A stretch of DNA of 64,000 nucleotides, taken from assembly GCF_030811855.1 (NCBI RefSeq), contig NZ_JAUSRN010000007.1, positions 124,001 through 188,000 of the forward strand. The letters are read 5' to 3'. A model generated the notes under the pieces. The model made no database searches and had not been told where the DNA came from. It saw nothing but the letters and a program-made list of their open reading frames with translations. Both the position numbers and the translations under genes were made by a program. This DNA is from Variovorax paradoxus. Lineage in GTDB: Bacteria; Pseudomonadota; Gammaproteobacteria; Burkholderiales; Burkholderiaceae_C. Positions 1 to 8,382 of this stretch are shown piece after piece. Position 1 is the first letter of the stretch, and the number at the start of each line of letters is the position of its first letter.

Positions 1-436
1 CCAGGAGGGTGTTGCCCAGGCATTCGGCCAGGCACACGTGAAAGTCGCCGAGCAGGAAGCTGCGGTTGCCGACGTCGTTTTCCTTCAGCGCGGTTTTTTC
101 ACGCTGAAGGTGCGCCTTCAACTGGCGCAGTGCGGACTTGTCGATCTTGCCGGTGTTGCCCGCACTGCGGATAAGGCCAAGCTCGATGACGCGCCGGGCT
201 TCGAAGGCTTCGCGCGCCTCGTCCTGGGAGGGTTCGATCACGAACCAGCCGCGCCGTGCGCTCACGGTGACGATGCCGCGCGCGGCCAGGCGGGTGAGCG
301 CTTCCCGCACGATGGTGCGGCTGCAGTCGAACAGCATGGCAAGCTGCTGCTCGCCCAGGCGCGAACCCGGCGCGAGCTTTTGCGCCATCACCGCTTCGAC
401 GATGCGTGCACTGATTTCGGATGCGGAAATGGCCAT
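1..436 (-). CDS. GntR-family regulator, FCD (FadR/VanR) subgroup, partial
   Basis: A transcriptional regulator cut by the left edge, so only about 145 N-terminal residues are visible. Residues 1-68 form a winged helix-turn-helix whose recognition helix reads SRTIVREALTRL, with the wing ending in GWFVIEP. From about residue 75 the helical FCD effector-binding domain begins (EARRVIELGLIR, then FHVCLAE, which carries a likely metal-binding His). The family usually represses catabolic or transport genes and is released by an organic acid ligand. It lies just downstream of, and in the same direction as, a Bug-type carboxylate-binding protein, a common pairing in Burkholderiales, so it probably controls that gene. 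A spaced 10-bp inverted repeat sits directly before the chosen ATG. Family assignment is firm; the ligand is unknown. Confidence 0.87.
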   Translation of the reverse strand, partial: MAISASEISARIVEAVMAQKLAPGSRLGEQQLAMLFDCSRTIVREALTRLAARGIVTVSARRGWFVIEPSQDEAREAFEARRVIELGLIRSAGNTGKIDKSALRQLKAHLQREKTALKENDVGNRSFLLGDFHVCLAECLGNTLL

Positions 437-441
437 AGGCC

Positions 442-476
442 TGCATACCAGCAGCTTTTGTGCCAACTGGTATGCA
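442..476 (-). promoter_or_regulatory. Spaced 10-bp inverted repeat before the GntR gene
   Basis: TGCATACCAG at 442-451 is the exact inverse of CTGGTATGCA at 467-476, with 15 bp between. The inner end lies only 5 bp from the start codon of the GntR gene. The TGGTA/TACCA core resembles half-sites recognised by FCD-type GntR regulators, so autoregulation is the simplest reading. The dyad is seen directly; its function is inferred. Confidence 0.5.
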
Positions 477-548
477 AGATATGTGCACCGAAATGGGTTG
501 GGTTGCGCACAAGCCGCCCAAAATGCGGGCGTCCGGTCACTCGTCCTT

Positions 549-1541
549 TTAGTCCATCCGTGCGCCTGAAGCCTTCACCGCCCTTTCCCACCGCGGCGTT
601 TCCGTGGCCAGGAAGCGCGCGAACTCCTCGCTGCCCAGGAAGGCCGGGTCCGCGCCCTGGCTCACCATGCGCTCGCGCACCTCGGGGCTGGTCAGCACCT
701 GCTTGAACGCATCGCTGAGCTTGGCGACCACGTCCTTGGGTGTGTCCTTGGGCGCAAGAAAGCCGTAGAAGCCCACCACCTCGAAGCCCTTGATGCCCGA
801 CTCGATGACAGTCGGCACGTCAGGGAGGGCGGGGTTGCGCTCGCGGCTGGTCACGGCCAGGGCGCGCACCTTGCCTTGCTTGTGGTAGTTGGCGGCTTGC
901 GGAATCGATTCGGCCATGAACTGCACCTGCCCAGCCATCAGGTCGGTAAAGGCCGGTGCGCTGCCGCGGTAGGGAATGTGCACCATGAAGATGCCGGTCG
1001 CGGTCTTGAACATCTCTGGCACCAGGTGGCTGATGCCGCCATTGCCGGCCGAGCCGTAGTTGACCTGGCCCGGCCGCGCCCTGGCGTAGTCGACAAACTC
1101 CTTGAGGTTCTGTACTGGCAGCTTGGGCGTGACCAGCAGCGCCAGCGGTTGCATGGCGGTGCGTGCAATGGGCACGAAGTCGCGTTGCGTGTTGTAGGGC
1201 AACTTGCTGTAGAGCGCGCCGTTGATCACGGCCACGCCGGTATTGGCCAGCAGCAGGGTGTAGCCGTCGGCCGGGCTCTTGGCGACCGCATCGGCGCCCA
1301 CCGAGCCGCCCGCGCCGGGTTTGTAGTCGACGATCAGCGGCTGGCCGAGCACGGCCTGCAGCTTGTCGGTCAAAAGGCGCGCATGCTGGTCGAGCGGGCC
1401 ACCGGCAGGAAAGCCGATGACGACCTTGATGGGCTTGTCCGGGTAGGCGGCCTGGGCCAGGCCGCCCAAGCCGAAAGATGCGAACGACGCGATTGAAAAG
1501 GCCGCCAGGATGGCGGCGCGGACCGGTTGGCGGTGGGCCAT
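549..1541 (-). CDS. Bug-family (TctC-like) substrate-binding protein
   Basis: A 330-residue periplasmic binding protein of the tripartite tricarboxylate transporter (Bug) family. Residues 1-29 form a Sec signal peptide with cleavage expected after AQA, just before AYPDKPIKVVIGFPAGG, the conserved first strand and ligand loop. The GAGGSVGAD loop and the GYTLLLAN strand follow, both typical of Bug proteins. Start 1541 is chosen because it gives a clean signal peptide and has an AGGAGA ribosome binding site; a start 36 codons upstream would spoil the signal peptide. No membrane subunits (TctA/TctB) are nearby, which is common for the many orphan Bug genes of Burkholderiales. The next gene is a GntR regulator. 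The ligand, probably a carboxylate, cannot be told from sequence. Confidence 0.92.
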   Translation of the reverse strand: MAHRQPVRAAILAAFSIASFASFGLGGLAQAAYPDKPIKVVIGFPAGGPLDQHARLLTDKLQAVLGQPLIVDYKPGAGGSVGADAVAKSPADGYTLLLANTGVAVINGALYSKLPYNTQRDFVPIARTAMQPLALLVTPKLPVQNLKEFVDYARARPGQVNYGSAGNGGISHLVPEMFKTATGIFMVHIPYRGSAPAFTDLMAGQVQFMAESIPQAANYHKQGKVRALAVTSRERNPALPDVPTVIESGIKGFEVVGFYGFLAPKDTPKDVVAKLSDAFKQVLTSPEVRERMVSQGADPAFLGSEEFARFLATETPRWERAVKASGARMD

Positions 1542-1542
1542 G

Positions 1543-1571
1543 GATCGTCTCCTCTTGTAGTGGAGACGATC
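1543..1571 (-). promoter_or_regulatory. Hairpin enclosing the Bug gene ribosome binding site
   Basis: GATCGTCTCC (1543-1552) and GGAGACGATC (1562-1571) form a perfect 10-bp inverted repeat with a 9-nt loop. On the leftward transcript the GGAGA Shine-Dalgarno of the Bug gene lies inside the 3' arm and the stem ends one base before the ATG. No U-run follows, so it is not a terminator. It could hold the ribosome binding site closed, or act as a DNA operator. The structure is certain; the role is inferred. Confidence 0.55.
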
Positions 1572-1582
1572 ATAAGCAGCGC

Positions 1583-2023
1583 TCAGCCCGCGAGCGTGGC
1601 CTTCAACGTGATCTCCGGCACGCTGGCCAGCGCCTTCGACAACGGGCATCCGGCCTTGGCGGCGGCCGCGATCTGGTGGAACTTGGCTTCATCGAGCTTT
1701 GGCACGGCGGCGTCGAGCTCGAGCGCGATGCGGTCGATCTTGAAGCCTTCACCGTCCTTGGCCAGGCGCACAGCGGCCTTGGTGTCGATCCTGGTGGCGG
1801 TGAAGCCCTCTTTCTCGAGCGCGAAGGCAAAGGCCATCGTCAAGCAGGCCGCATGGGCCGCACCGACGATCTCCTCGGGGTTGGTGCCGCGCTTGTCATC
1901 CTCAAAGCGGCTTGCGAAGCCGTAGGGATAGTCCTTGAGGGCGCCGGTTTCGGTGCTGACCTGGCCTTTGCCGGTCTTGCCGGCGCCTTCCCAGTGAACG
2001 CTTGCGTGCTTGTCTGCTGGCAT
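1583..2023 (-). CDS. OsmC-family peroxiredoxin
   Basis: A 146-residue OsmC/Ohr-superfamily protein, a cytoplasmic enzyme that reduces organic hydroperoxides with a pair of redox cysteines. The first cysteine lies in the helix AAHAACLTMAFA (near residue 60) and the second in AKAGCPLSKAL (near residue 125), the usual spacing and full length for OsmC. The N-terminal TGALKDYPYGFASRF segment also matches OsmC. Start supported by GAAGGAGA seven bases upstream. It is 41 bp ahead of the Bug gene on the same strand and divergent from the acyl-CoA ligase; the 226-bp gap between them holds a small GCGCGG/CCGCGC hairpin (2070-2085) and nothing else I recognise. OsmC rather than Ohr is favoured, not proven. 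Confidence 0.9.
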   Translation of the reverse strand: MPADKHASVHWEGAGKTGKGQVSTETGALKDYPYGFASRFEDDKRGTNPEEIVGAAHAACLTMAFAFALEKEGFTATRIDTKAAVRLAKDGEGFKIDRIALELDAAVPKLDEAKFHQIAAAAKAGCPLSKALASVPEITLKATLAG

Positions 2024-2249
2024 GAAATCTCTCCTTCATAGGGGTGACGGTGGGGGGAGCCGAAGGTTCGCGCGGAATGCCGCGCTTGTCTGTAGTCGCA
2101 AGGCGCGTGCGGTGCGGATCGCGGCGTTGAAACAAATGGGCGTCGCCAAGGTGACGGCTCCGGGGGCTTCCCCGATGGGAGCGGCGCACGGGTCGCCTTA
2201 GGCTGCGGACTGTTCCTTTTTCCCTCCCTTCGACCGACTGCCCCCGACC

Positions 2250-3950
2250 ATGCAACAACGCCCGCACTACAAGTTCTGGCCCAAGCGCCTTCCGCATTCG
2301 ATTACCGTGCCCGCAACCTCGCTCTGGCACAACCTCGCGACGTCGGCGGCGCGCTATCCGGACAAGGCAGCGCTGGTGTTCTTCGGCCGCGTGGTGAACT
2401 ATCGCGATTTCGCAGAGCAGGCCGAGCGCCTGGCCGGCACGCTGCATGCGCTGGGCGTAAAGCGCGGCGACCGCGTGGTGCTGGACATGCAGAACTGCCC
2501 GCAGCTCGTGATTGCGCATTTCGCAATCCTGCGCGCCAATGCGGTGGTGGTGCCAGTCAACCCGATGAACCGGGCCGAAGAGCTCAAGCACTACATCGTC
2601 GACCCCGACGCCAAGGTAGCCATCACCACCGGCGACCTGGCTGGGGAGCTGGCCAGGGCCAGCAATGCGCTGCCGCCAGAGCAGCGGCTGTCGCACATCA
2701 TCGTGACCCAGTTCACCGATGCCTTCGACGCCGACGCGACCGGCGACGACGCCCCCGCGCCGGCATGGAAGGAATGGCTCACCATGCGCCATCCCCTGCC
2801 CGAGCTGGCGGGCGGCAAGGCCATGGCGTGGACCGACGCGCTGGCCGCAGGCCATGCCGCGCCCGAGCACGTGGTGGGCGCCAACGACATGGCGCTGCTG
2901 CCCTACACCAGCGGCACCACCGGCCTGCCCAAGGGCTGCGTGCACCATCACTCGAGCCTCATGCACAACGCGGTGGCTGGTCAACTCTGGGGCCAGGCTA
3001 CGTCGGAAGCGGTGGTGCTGGCCGTGGTGCCCATGTTCCACATCACGGGCGTGGTGAGCATGATGCACACCTCTATCGTCGCGGGGGGCACGCTGGTGAT
3101 CATGCCGCGTTGGGACCGCGACGTGGCCGGGCGCCTCATCTCGCGCTGGAAGGTGACGAGCTGGACCAACATCCCGACCATGGTGATCGACCTCATGGCC
3201 AGCCCCCACTTCGCGAGCTACGACCTGTCGAGCATCACCCACATCGGCGGCGGCGGCGCCGCCATGCCGCAGGCCGTGGCGCAGCGCCTCTTCGAGCAAT
3301 ACGGCCTCAAGTACCAGGAGGGCTACGGCCTTACCGAAACGGCGGCGCCATCGCACACCAATCCGTCGGACAACCCCAAGCAGCAGTGCCTGGGCATTCC
3401 GTTCATGAGCACCGATGCGCGCGTGGTCGATCCCGATACGCTGGCCGAAATGCCCATCGGCGAATCGGGAGAAATCATCATCCACGGCCCCGAGGTGTTC
3501 CAGGGCTACTGGAAACGCCCCGATGCAACCCGTGCCGCTTTCGTCGAGTTCGAAGGCAAGCGCTTCTTCCGCTCGGGCGACATGGGCCGCATGGACGAGG
3601 ACGGCTATTTCTTCATCACCGACCGGCTCAAGCGAATGATCAACGCGAGCGGCTTCAAGGTGTGGCCCGCCGAGGTCGAGCTGCTGATGTTCCGCCATCC
3701 CGCCATCCAGGAGGCCTGCGTCATCTCGACGAAGGACAGCTACCGCGGCGAATCGGTCAAGGCCGTGGTGGTGCTGCGCGCCACGCACAAGGACACCACC
3801 GAGCAGGACATCATCGACTGGTGCCGCGAGAACATGGCCGTCTACAAGATTCCGCGCAAGGTGCAGTTCGTCGATGCACTGCCCAAGAGTGGGAGCGGCA
3901 AGGTGATGTGGCGGTTGTTGCAGGAAGACGAGAACGGCGGCGCGGCGTAA
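2250..3950 (+). CDS. AMP-binding long-chain fatty-acid-CoA ligase
   Basis: A 566-residue member of the ANL adenylating superfamily that activates a carboxylic acid to its acyl-CoA through an acyl-AMP. The P-loop motif YTSGTTGLPKG is at residues 219-229, the A5 motif GYGLTE at about 358, the hinge segment DRLKRMINASGFKVWP near 460, and the catalytic lysine in SGSGKVMWR at about residue 551. The length fits medium- and long-chain acyl-CoA synthetases. It is a single gene divergent from osmC and followed by a terminator-like hairpin pair. Substrate chain length is not readable from the sequence; FadD-like or a specialised acid ligase are both possible. Confidence 0.92.
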   Translation: MQQRPHYKFWPKRLPHSITVPATSLWHNLATSAARYPDKAALVFFGRVVNYRDFAEQAERLAGTLHALGVKRGDRVVLDMQNCPQLVIAHFAILRANAVVVPVNPMNRAEELKHYIVDPDAKVAITTGDLAGELARASNALPPEQRLSHIIVTQFTDAFDADATGDDAPAPAWKEWLTMRHPLPELAGGKAMAWTDALAAGHAAPEHVVGANDMALLPYTSGTTGLPKGCVHHHSSLMHNAVAGQLWGQATSEAVVLAVVPMFHITGVVSMMHTSIVAGGTLVIMPRWDRDVAGRLISRWKVTSWTNIPTMVIDLMASPHFASYDLSSITHIGGGGAAMPQAVAQRLFEQYGLKYQEGYGLTETAAPSHTNPSDNPKQQCLGIPFMSTDARVVDPDTLAEMPIGESGEIIIHGPEVFQGYWKRPDATRAAFVEFEGKRFFRSGDMGRMDEDGYFFITDRLKRMINASGFKVWPAEVELLMFRHPAIQEACVISTKDSYRGESVKAVVVLRATHKDTTEQDIIDWCRENMAVYKIPRKVQFVDALPKSGSGKVMWRLLQEDENGGAA

Positions 3951-3994
3951 CAACGGGTTCGTGCCGCCGGGCCGCGGCACTTCGCACGGAGAAT

Positions 3995-4026
3995 CCGTGG
4001 CTTTGGCCGCCACGGCTTTTCTTTCT
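3995..4026 (+). terminator. Probable rho-independent terminator after the acyl-CoA ligase
   Basis: CCGTGGC (3995-4001) pairs with GCCACGG (4009-4015) across a 7-nt loop, and CTTTTCTTTCT follows. A second GC-rich stem lies just before it (GTGCCGC 3961-3967 with GCGGCAC 3974-3980). The placement 45 bp after the ligase stop fits transcription termination. Confidence 0.6.
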
Positions 4027-4033
4027 CCGCTCC

Positions 4034-4552
4034 ATGCACTTGCGCTTTCTCTCCGCCATCTGTTTTGCGCTTCTGCCCCTGCTGTCGCATGCCGCCCCTC
4101 GAACATGCCTCGTCGTCGGCATCAGCGACGGCGACACGCTCACAGCCCGATGCGGGCGCTTCGGTTCCTATGAAGAGGTCAAGGTGCGCATCGCCGCGAT
4201 CGACGCACCTGAAAGATCGCAGCCTTATGGCCAACGCAGCCGGCAGGCGCTGAGCCGCCTCTGCTATTTCGAGCAGGCCGTGATCGCCGAGCGCGACACC
4301 GACCGCTATGGCCGCACGGTGGCCGACGTGAGCTGCAAGGGGCAGGACGCAGGCACCCACCTGGTCTCCGAAGGCTGGGCCTGGGTGTACGACTTCAACG
4401 GAATCGCCACGCGGCGCGGCGGCGGGTTGTTCAAGCTGCAGGACGGCGCGCGCGCGCAGCGCCTGGGGCTGTGGGCCAGTGCCAAGCCGACGCCGCCGTG
4501 GGAATGGCGGCGGCGTCAGCGCGAGAGCGATTCGAGCGAAGCTCTGTTCTGA
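4034..4552 (+). CDS. Secreted thermonuclease-like (SNase) protein
   Basis: A 172-residue staphylococcal-nuclease-fold protein, expected to cleave DNA or RNA outside the cytoplasm. Residues 1-20 are a short signal peptide (LRFLSAICFALLPLLSHA) with cleavage before APRTC. The SNase core follows: ISDGDTLTA, then VRIAAIDAPE with the catalytic Arg and Glu, then DRYGRTVADV with the second catalytic Arg, and EGWAWVYDF. Two or more cysteines (RTCLVV, TARCG, SRLCYF, VSCKG) would suit an oxidising compartment. Start 4034 is chosen because it gives the signal peptide; no strong Shine-Dalgarno is visible. It is separated from the ligase by a terminator and converges on ndh. Confidence 0.85.
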   Translation: MHLRFLSAICFALLPLLSHAAPRTCLVVGISDGDTLTARCGRFGSYEEVKVRIAAIDAPERSQPYGQRSRQALSRLCYFEQAVIAERDTDRYGRTVADVSCKGQDAGTHLVSEGWAWVYDFNGIATRRGGGLFKLQDGARAQRLGLWASAKPTPPWEWRRRQRESDSSEALF

Positions 4553-4592
4553 GCCCTGCTGCGGCCACCCGCTCGCAGGTCATGCGCTATGG

Positions 4593-5939
4593 CTACGACT
4601 CGCTCCTGCCCTGCACGTCGGCCACCACGCGTGCGTTGCGCTGAAAGCTCCAATAGGCGCTGGCCCAGTCCATCATCACCACGATGCGGTTGCGGAAGCC
4701 GATCAAGAAGTACGCATGCGCGAACAGCCAGAAGAGCCATGCGAGCCGGCCGCTGAAGCGCAGCGGGCCGAAGGGCGTGCCCAGGTCCACCACGGCGGAG
4801 TTGCGGCCGATGGTGGCCAGGTTGCCGTAGTCGCGGTAGCGGAAGGGCACGGTCGGCTCGCCCTTGATGCGGCGCAAAATATTCGCGGCCGACGCGCGGC
4901 CCATCTGCTTGGCGCCGGGCGACACGCCGGGCACCGGCTTGGGCGGCTTGCCGGGCGCGTGGCTCAGGGCAGCCGCAAGATCGCCCACCACGCTGATCTC
5001 GGGATGGCCGGCCAGGCTCAGATCGGGTTCGACCTTGATGCGGCCGGCGCGGTCGCACTCGACACCGGTCGCTTCGCCCAGCATGCGGCCGAGCGGAGAT
5101 GCCGCAACGCCCGCCGCCCACACCACGCAGCTGGTGTCGATGCGGTAGCTGGTGACCGGCGCGCCGTCCGCACCACCGCCTGACTGCACTTCGAGCCCGG
5201 TGGCGTCGATGGCGGTGACGCGTGCGTTGAGCCGCACCTCCACACCGAGTTTTTCCAGTTGATCAAGCGCCTTTTGGCTGAGGCTCTCGGGCATGGCCTG
5301 CAGCACGCGCGGCCCGCCTTCGATCAGCAGCACCTGCGCGCTGCCGGGATCGATGTGGCGGAACTCGCCGGAAAGCGTGTGCTTGGCAATTTCGGCCAGC
5401 GTGCCGGCCATTTCGACGCCGGTCGGCCCGGCGCCGATCACCGCGAAGGTGAGGAAAGCTCGGCGGCGCGCCGGGTCGGTGGCGGTCTCGGCCGCCTCGA
5501 ACGACATCAGCACGCGGCGGCGGATCTCGAAGGCATCGGCCAGCGTCTTGAGGCCGGGCGCAACGGGCGCCCATTCGTCGTGGCCGAAATAGCTGTGCGT
5601 GGCGCCGGCCGCGACAACCAGGTGGTCGTACGGGACGCGGTTTCCGTTGGCCAAATGCACCGCTTGTGCCGAGGTATCGATGGCGCTCACTTCGCCGAGC
5701 AGCGTGGTGATGCGCGGCTGCTGGCGGAACAGGGTGCGCACGGGCGCTGCAATCGATGGTGCGGCCAGCCCGGCGGTCGCCACCTGGTAGAGCAGGGGCT
5801 GGAACAGGTGGTGGTTGGTCTTTTCGATCACCGTGACGTCGACGTCGGCACCCTCGAGCTTGCGGGCGGCTTCGAGTCCGCCGAATCCGCAGCCGACGAT
5901 GACGACACGGGGGCGGACGGAGGCGTTGTTCGTTTGCAT
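4593..5939 (-). CDS. ndh: Type II NADH dehydrogenase (NDH-2 family)
   Basis: A 448-residue single-subunit flavoenzyme that passes electrons from NADH to quinone without pumping protons. The FAD Rossmann motif VIVGCGFGGLEAA is at residues 13-25, the NADH-binding GxGxxG motif VIGAGPTGVEMAG at about 165-177, and the second FAD contact SVVGDLAA near 310. The C-terminal segment WLFWLFAHAYFLIGFRNR is a hydrophobic/amphipathic membrane anchor typical of NDH-2. It lies alone, convergent with the nuclease gene and divergent from egtB across 167 bp. Related NAD(P)-disulphide oxidoreductases exist, but the anchor makes NDH-2 the best fit. Confidence 0.9.
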   Translation of the reverse strand: MQTNNASVRPRVVIVGCGFGGLEAARKLEGADVDVTVIEKTNHHLFQPLLYQVATAGLAAPSIAAPVRTLFRQQPRITTLLGEVSAIDTSAQAVHLANGNRVPYDHLVVAAGATHSYFGHDEWAPVAPGLKTLADAFEIRRRVLMSFEAAETATDPARRRAFLTFAVIGAGPTGVEMAGTLAEIAKHTLSGEFRHIDPGSAQVLLIEGGPRVLQAMPESLSQKALDQLEKLGVEVRLNARVTAIDATGLEVQSGGGADGAPVTSYRIDTSCVVWAAGVAASPLGRMLGEATGVECDRAGRIKVEPDLSLAGHPEISVVGDLAAALSHAPGKPPKPVPGVSPGAKQMGRASAANILRRIKGEPTVPFRYRDYGNLATIGRNSAVVDLGTPFGPLRFSGRLAWLFWLFAHAYFLIGFRNRIVVMMDWASAYWSFQRNARVVADVQGRSES

Positions 5940-6106
5940 CGAGCGGATGATACGCAGGCGCCCTGCACGTCAGCCCATCTTGTGCCAAAGTGGCTCCCCC
6001 ACCGATCGGGCGGGCCCCCGCAGCACAGGGCAGGGCGGGCACTTGTCCTACGTGATGCGGCAACACCGATCGGCTACAAATTGCGGTTGACCCGACTGGA
6101 GACACC

Positions 6107-7357
6107 ATGACGCTTTCCCGGCCGATCACCCAGGCGGCAAGCGCACTGCGCGACAGGTTCCGCGAAGTGCGCGCCGCCAGCCTGGCACTCGCCGCGCCGC
6201 TCTCCGCCGAAGACCAATGCATCCAGTCGATGCCCGACGCGAGCCCGACCAAGTGGCACCTGGCCCACACCACGTGGTTTTTCGAGACCGTGCTGCTCCA
6301 GCCGCACGCCGCAGGCTACCGGCCGTTCGATACACGTTTTCATTACCTCTTCAATTCGTACTACGAGGCGCTCGGCCCGCGCCATCCACGGCCGCAGCGC
6401 GGGCTGCTCACGCGGCCCTCGGTAGACGAGGTGCATGCCTACCGCAGCCATGTCGACGAGGCCGTGCTGGCGCTGCTCGACAGCGACATCGTCGACCAGG
6501 ATTGGGCCGCCATCGAGCCCATCGTCACGCTCGGCCTCAACCATGAGCAGCAGCACCAGGAACTCTTGCTCACCGACATTCTTCATGCGCTGTCATGCAA
6601 CCCGCTGCTGCCGGCCTACAAGCCCGCCGCAGGGCCTGCGTTGCGGCTTGCTGCGGTGCCGCCCGCGATGCGCTGGCTTTCGCAGCCCGGCGGGATGGTG
6701 CAGGTGGGCCATGAAGGACAAGGCTTTGCCTTCGACAACGAAACGCCGCGCCATGCAGCGCTGCTGCAGCCCTACGCCATTGCCGACAGGCTGGTGAATT
6801 GCGGCGACTACGCGCAGTTCATTGCGGATGGCGGCTATCAGCGGCCGGAGCTCTGGCTCTCTGACGGGTGGGCTGCCGTGCAGGCGCAGGGTTGGCGGCA
6901 CCCCGCGTACTGGATCGAGGCCAACGACCCGCGCCTCGGAAGCCAGCAGCAACAGAGCGGCTGGCAGGTCTTCGGCCTGCACGGCGTTCGGCCGATGGAA
7001 GCCGAGGCGCCGGTGTCGCAACTCAGCTTCTACGAAGCCGCCGCGTACGCCGAATGGGCCAGCGCGCGGCTGCCCACCGAGTTCGAATGGGAGGCCGCCT
7101 TCGACGCGCCCGGCATCTCGCAGATGAGCGGCCATGTCTGGCAGTGGACGCGGTCCTCCTACGATCCCTACCCCGGCTTCCGGCCCATGCCCGGCATCGC
7201 GGCCGAATACAACGGCAAGTTCATGGTGGGTCAACTGGTGTTGCGCGGTGGCAGCGTCGCCACCCCGGCCGGGCACACGCGGCCCAGCTACCGCAACTTC
7301 TTTCCGCCGGCCGCGCGCTGGCAGTTCTCGGGGCTGCGGCTCGCGAAAGACGTTTGA
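6107..7357 (+). CDS. egtB: Ergothioneine sulfoxide synthase EgtB
   Basis: A 416-residue non-haem iron enzyme that couples a thiol donor to trimethylhistidine (hercynine) with oxygen, the central step of ergothioneine synthesis. The N-terminal DinB-like domain carries the iron ligands WHLAHTTWFFE (His51/His54) and HEQQH (His146, His150). From about residue 185 a formylglycine-generating-enzyme-like domain follows, with MVQVGHEG, ARLPTEFEWEAA, MSGHVWQWT and the C-terminal LRGGS...RPSYRNFF motifs. Length and domain order are those of complete EgtB. The stop is followed after 3 bp by egtD, so the two genes are translated as one unit. No egtC-type amidase is adjacent, so the thiol donor (cysteine or gamma-glutamylcysteine) is open. 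Confidence 0.94.
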   Translation: MTLSRPITQAASALRDRFREVRAASLALAAPLSAEDQCIQSMPDASPTKWHLAHTTWFFETVLLQPHAAGYRPFDTRFHYLFNSYYEALGPRHPRPQRGLLTRPSVDEVHAYRSHVDEAVLALLDSDIVDQDWAAIEPIVTLGLNHEQQHQELLLTDILHALSCNPLLPAYKPAAGPALRLAAVPPAMRWLSQPGGMVQVGHEGQGFAFDNETPRHAALLQPYAIADRLVNCGDYAQFIADGGYQRPELWLSDGWAAVQAQGWRHPAYWIEANDPRLGSQQQQSGWQVFGLHGVRPMEAEAPVSQLSFYEAAAYAEWASARLPTEFEWEAAFDAPGISQMSGHVWQWTRSSYDPYPGFRPMPGIAAEYNGKFMVGQLVLRGGSVATPAGHTRPSYRNFFPPAARWQFSGLRLAKDV

Positions 7358-7360
7358 ATC

Positions 7361-8365
7361 ATGCGCAATCCAACTTCCTCGTCCTCCTTTTCGTTTGCCA
7401 CCGCCGCCGCGCAGCAGCAGAAGCGCCAGCCCACTGCGCCGGTGCCGCTTTCCGAATTCGGCCGCGAGATGCAGGCTGGTCTTGCGCGCAGGCCGCGCCG
7501 GATTTCGCCCAAGTATTTTTATGACGCGGCGGGTTCGCAATTGTTCGACCGCATCTGCGAATTGCCCGAGTACTACCCCACGCGCACCGAGCTGCGCATC
7601 CTCGGCGAATGCGCCGGAGAGATCGCGGGGCAGATCGGTCCCGGTGCCGAGATCGTGGAGTTCGGCGCCGGCTCCCTCACCAAGGTGCGGCTGCTGCTCG
7701 ATGCGCTCGAATCGCCCCGGCGCTACCTGCCCATCGACATTTCGGGCGAACACCTGGAGGCGGCCGCCGAGCGGCTGAAGGCCGACTACCCGCAACTCGC
7801 GGTGCAGCCGATCGCGGCTGACTACACGATGCCCCTGGTGCTGCCCGCGCCATTGCCGGGCGCGGGCAAGCGCGTCGGCTTTTTCCCGGGATCGACCATC
7901 GGAAACTTCGAGCCTGACGAGGCGCTGGCTTTTCTGCAGCTTGCGGCGCGGATGCTGCGCGGCGGAGGGCTCTTGATTGGCGTCGATCTGGTGAAGGATC
8001 CGGACCGGCTGCATGCGGCCTACAACGACGCGCAAGGCGTGACCGCCGCGTTCAACCTCAATCTGTTGCGGCGTGCGAATGCCGAGCTCGACACCGATTT
8101 CGACATCGACGGCTTTGCGCATGCGGCGTTCTACAACGCGCCGAAGCAGCGCATCGAGATGCATCTTGTGAGCCGGCGCGACCAGGCGGTTTCATTGAAC
8201 GGTGAGCGGTTCGGCTTTGTCGAGGGTGAGACGATTCATACGGAGTACTCGCACAAGTTCACTGTGGAGGGGTTGCGGGCGCTGGCTGTGAAGGCGGGGT
8301 TTCGGCCTTTGGCGGTTTGGACGGATCCCGAGAGGCTTTTTAGTGTGCATTGGCTTGCGGCCTGA
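7361..8365 (+). CDS. egtD: L-histidine N-alpha-methyltransferase EgtD
   Basis: A 334-residue SAM-dependent enzyme that trimethylates histidine to hercynine, the first step of ergothioneine synthesis. After a low-complexity N-terminus (SSSSFSFATAAAQQQ) the methyltransferase-33 domain begins: KYFYDAAGSQLFDRICELPEYY is the hallmark start (given here as KYFYDAAGS and LPEYYPTRTE), VEFGAGSLTKVRLLLDAL is the SAM-binding motif, and FFPGSTIGNFEP is the family signature. The C-terminus EYSHKFT holds substrate-binding residues. Start 7361 follows the egtB stop by 3 bp. Downstream comes a gene-free 672-bp stretch with a long palindrome that could end the transcript. Confidence 0.94.
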   Translation: MRNPTSSSSFSFATAAAQQQKRQPTAPVPLSEFGREMQAGLARRPRRISPKYFYDAAGSQLFDRICELPEYYPTRTELRILGECAGEIAGQIGPGAEIVEFGAGSLTKVRLLLDALESPRRYLPIDISGEHLEAAAERLKADYPQLAVQPIAADYTMPLVLPAPLPGAGKRVGFFPGSTIGNFEPDEALAFLQLAARMLRGGGLLIGVDLVKDPDRLHAAYNDAQGVTAAFNLNLLRRANAELDTDFDIDGFAHAAFYNAPKQRIEMHLVSRRDQAVSLNGERFGFVEGETIHTEYSHKFTVEGLRALAVKAGFRPLAVWTDPERLFSVHWLAA

Positions 8366-8382
8366 TTTCTTCTTTTTTGGTT

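Noticed and set aside
2765..4033. Fusion of the nuclease frame with an upstream frame inside the acyl-CoA ligase gene
   Set aside because: The upstream part is a shadow frame; the nuclease begins with its own signal peptide at 4034.
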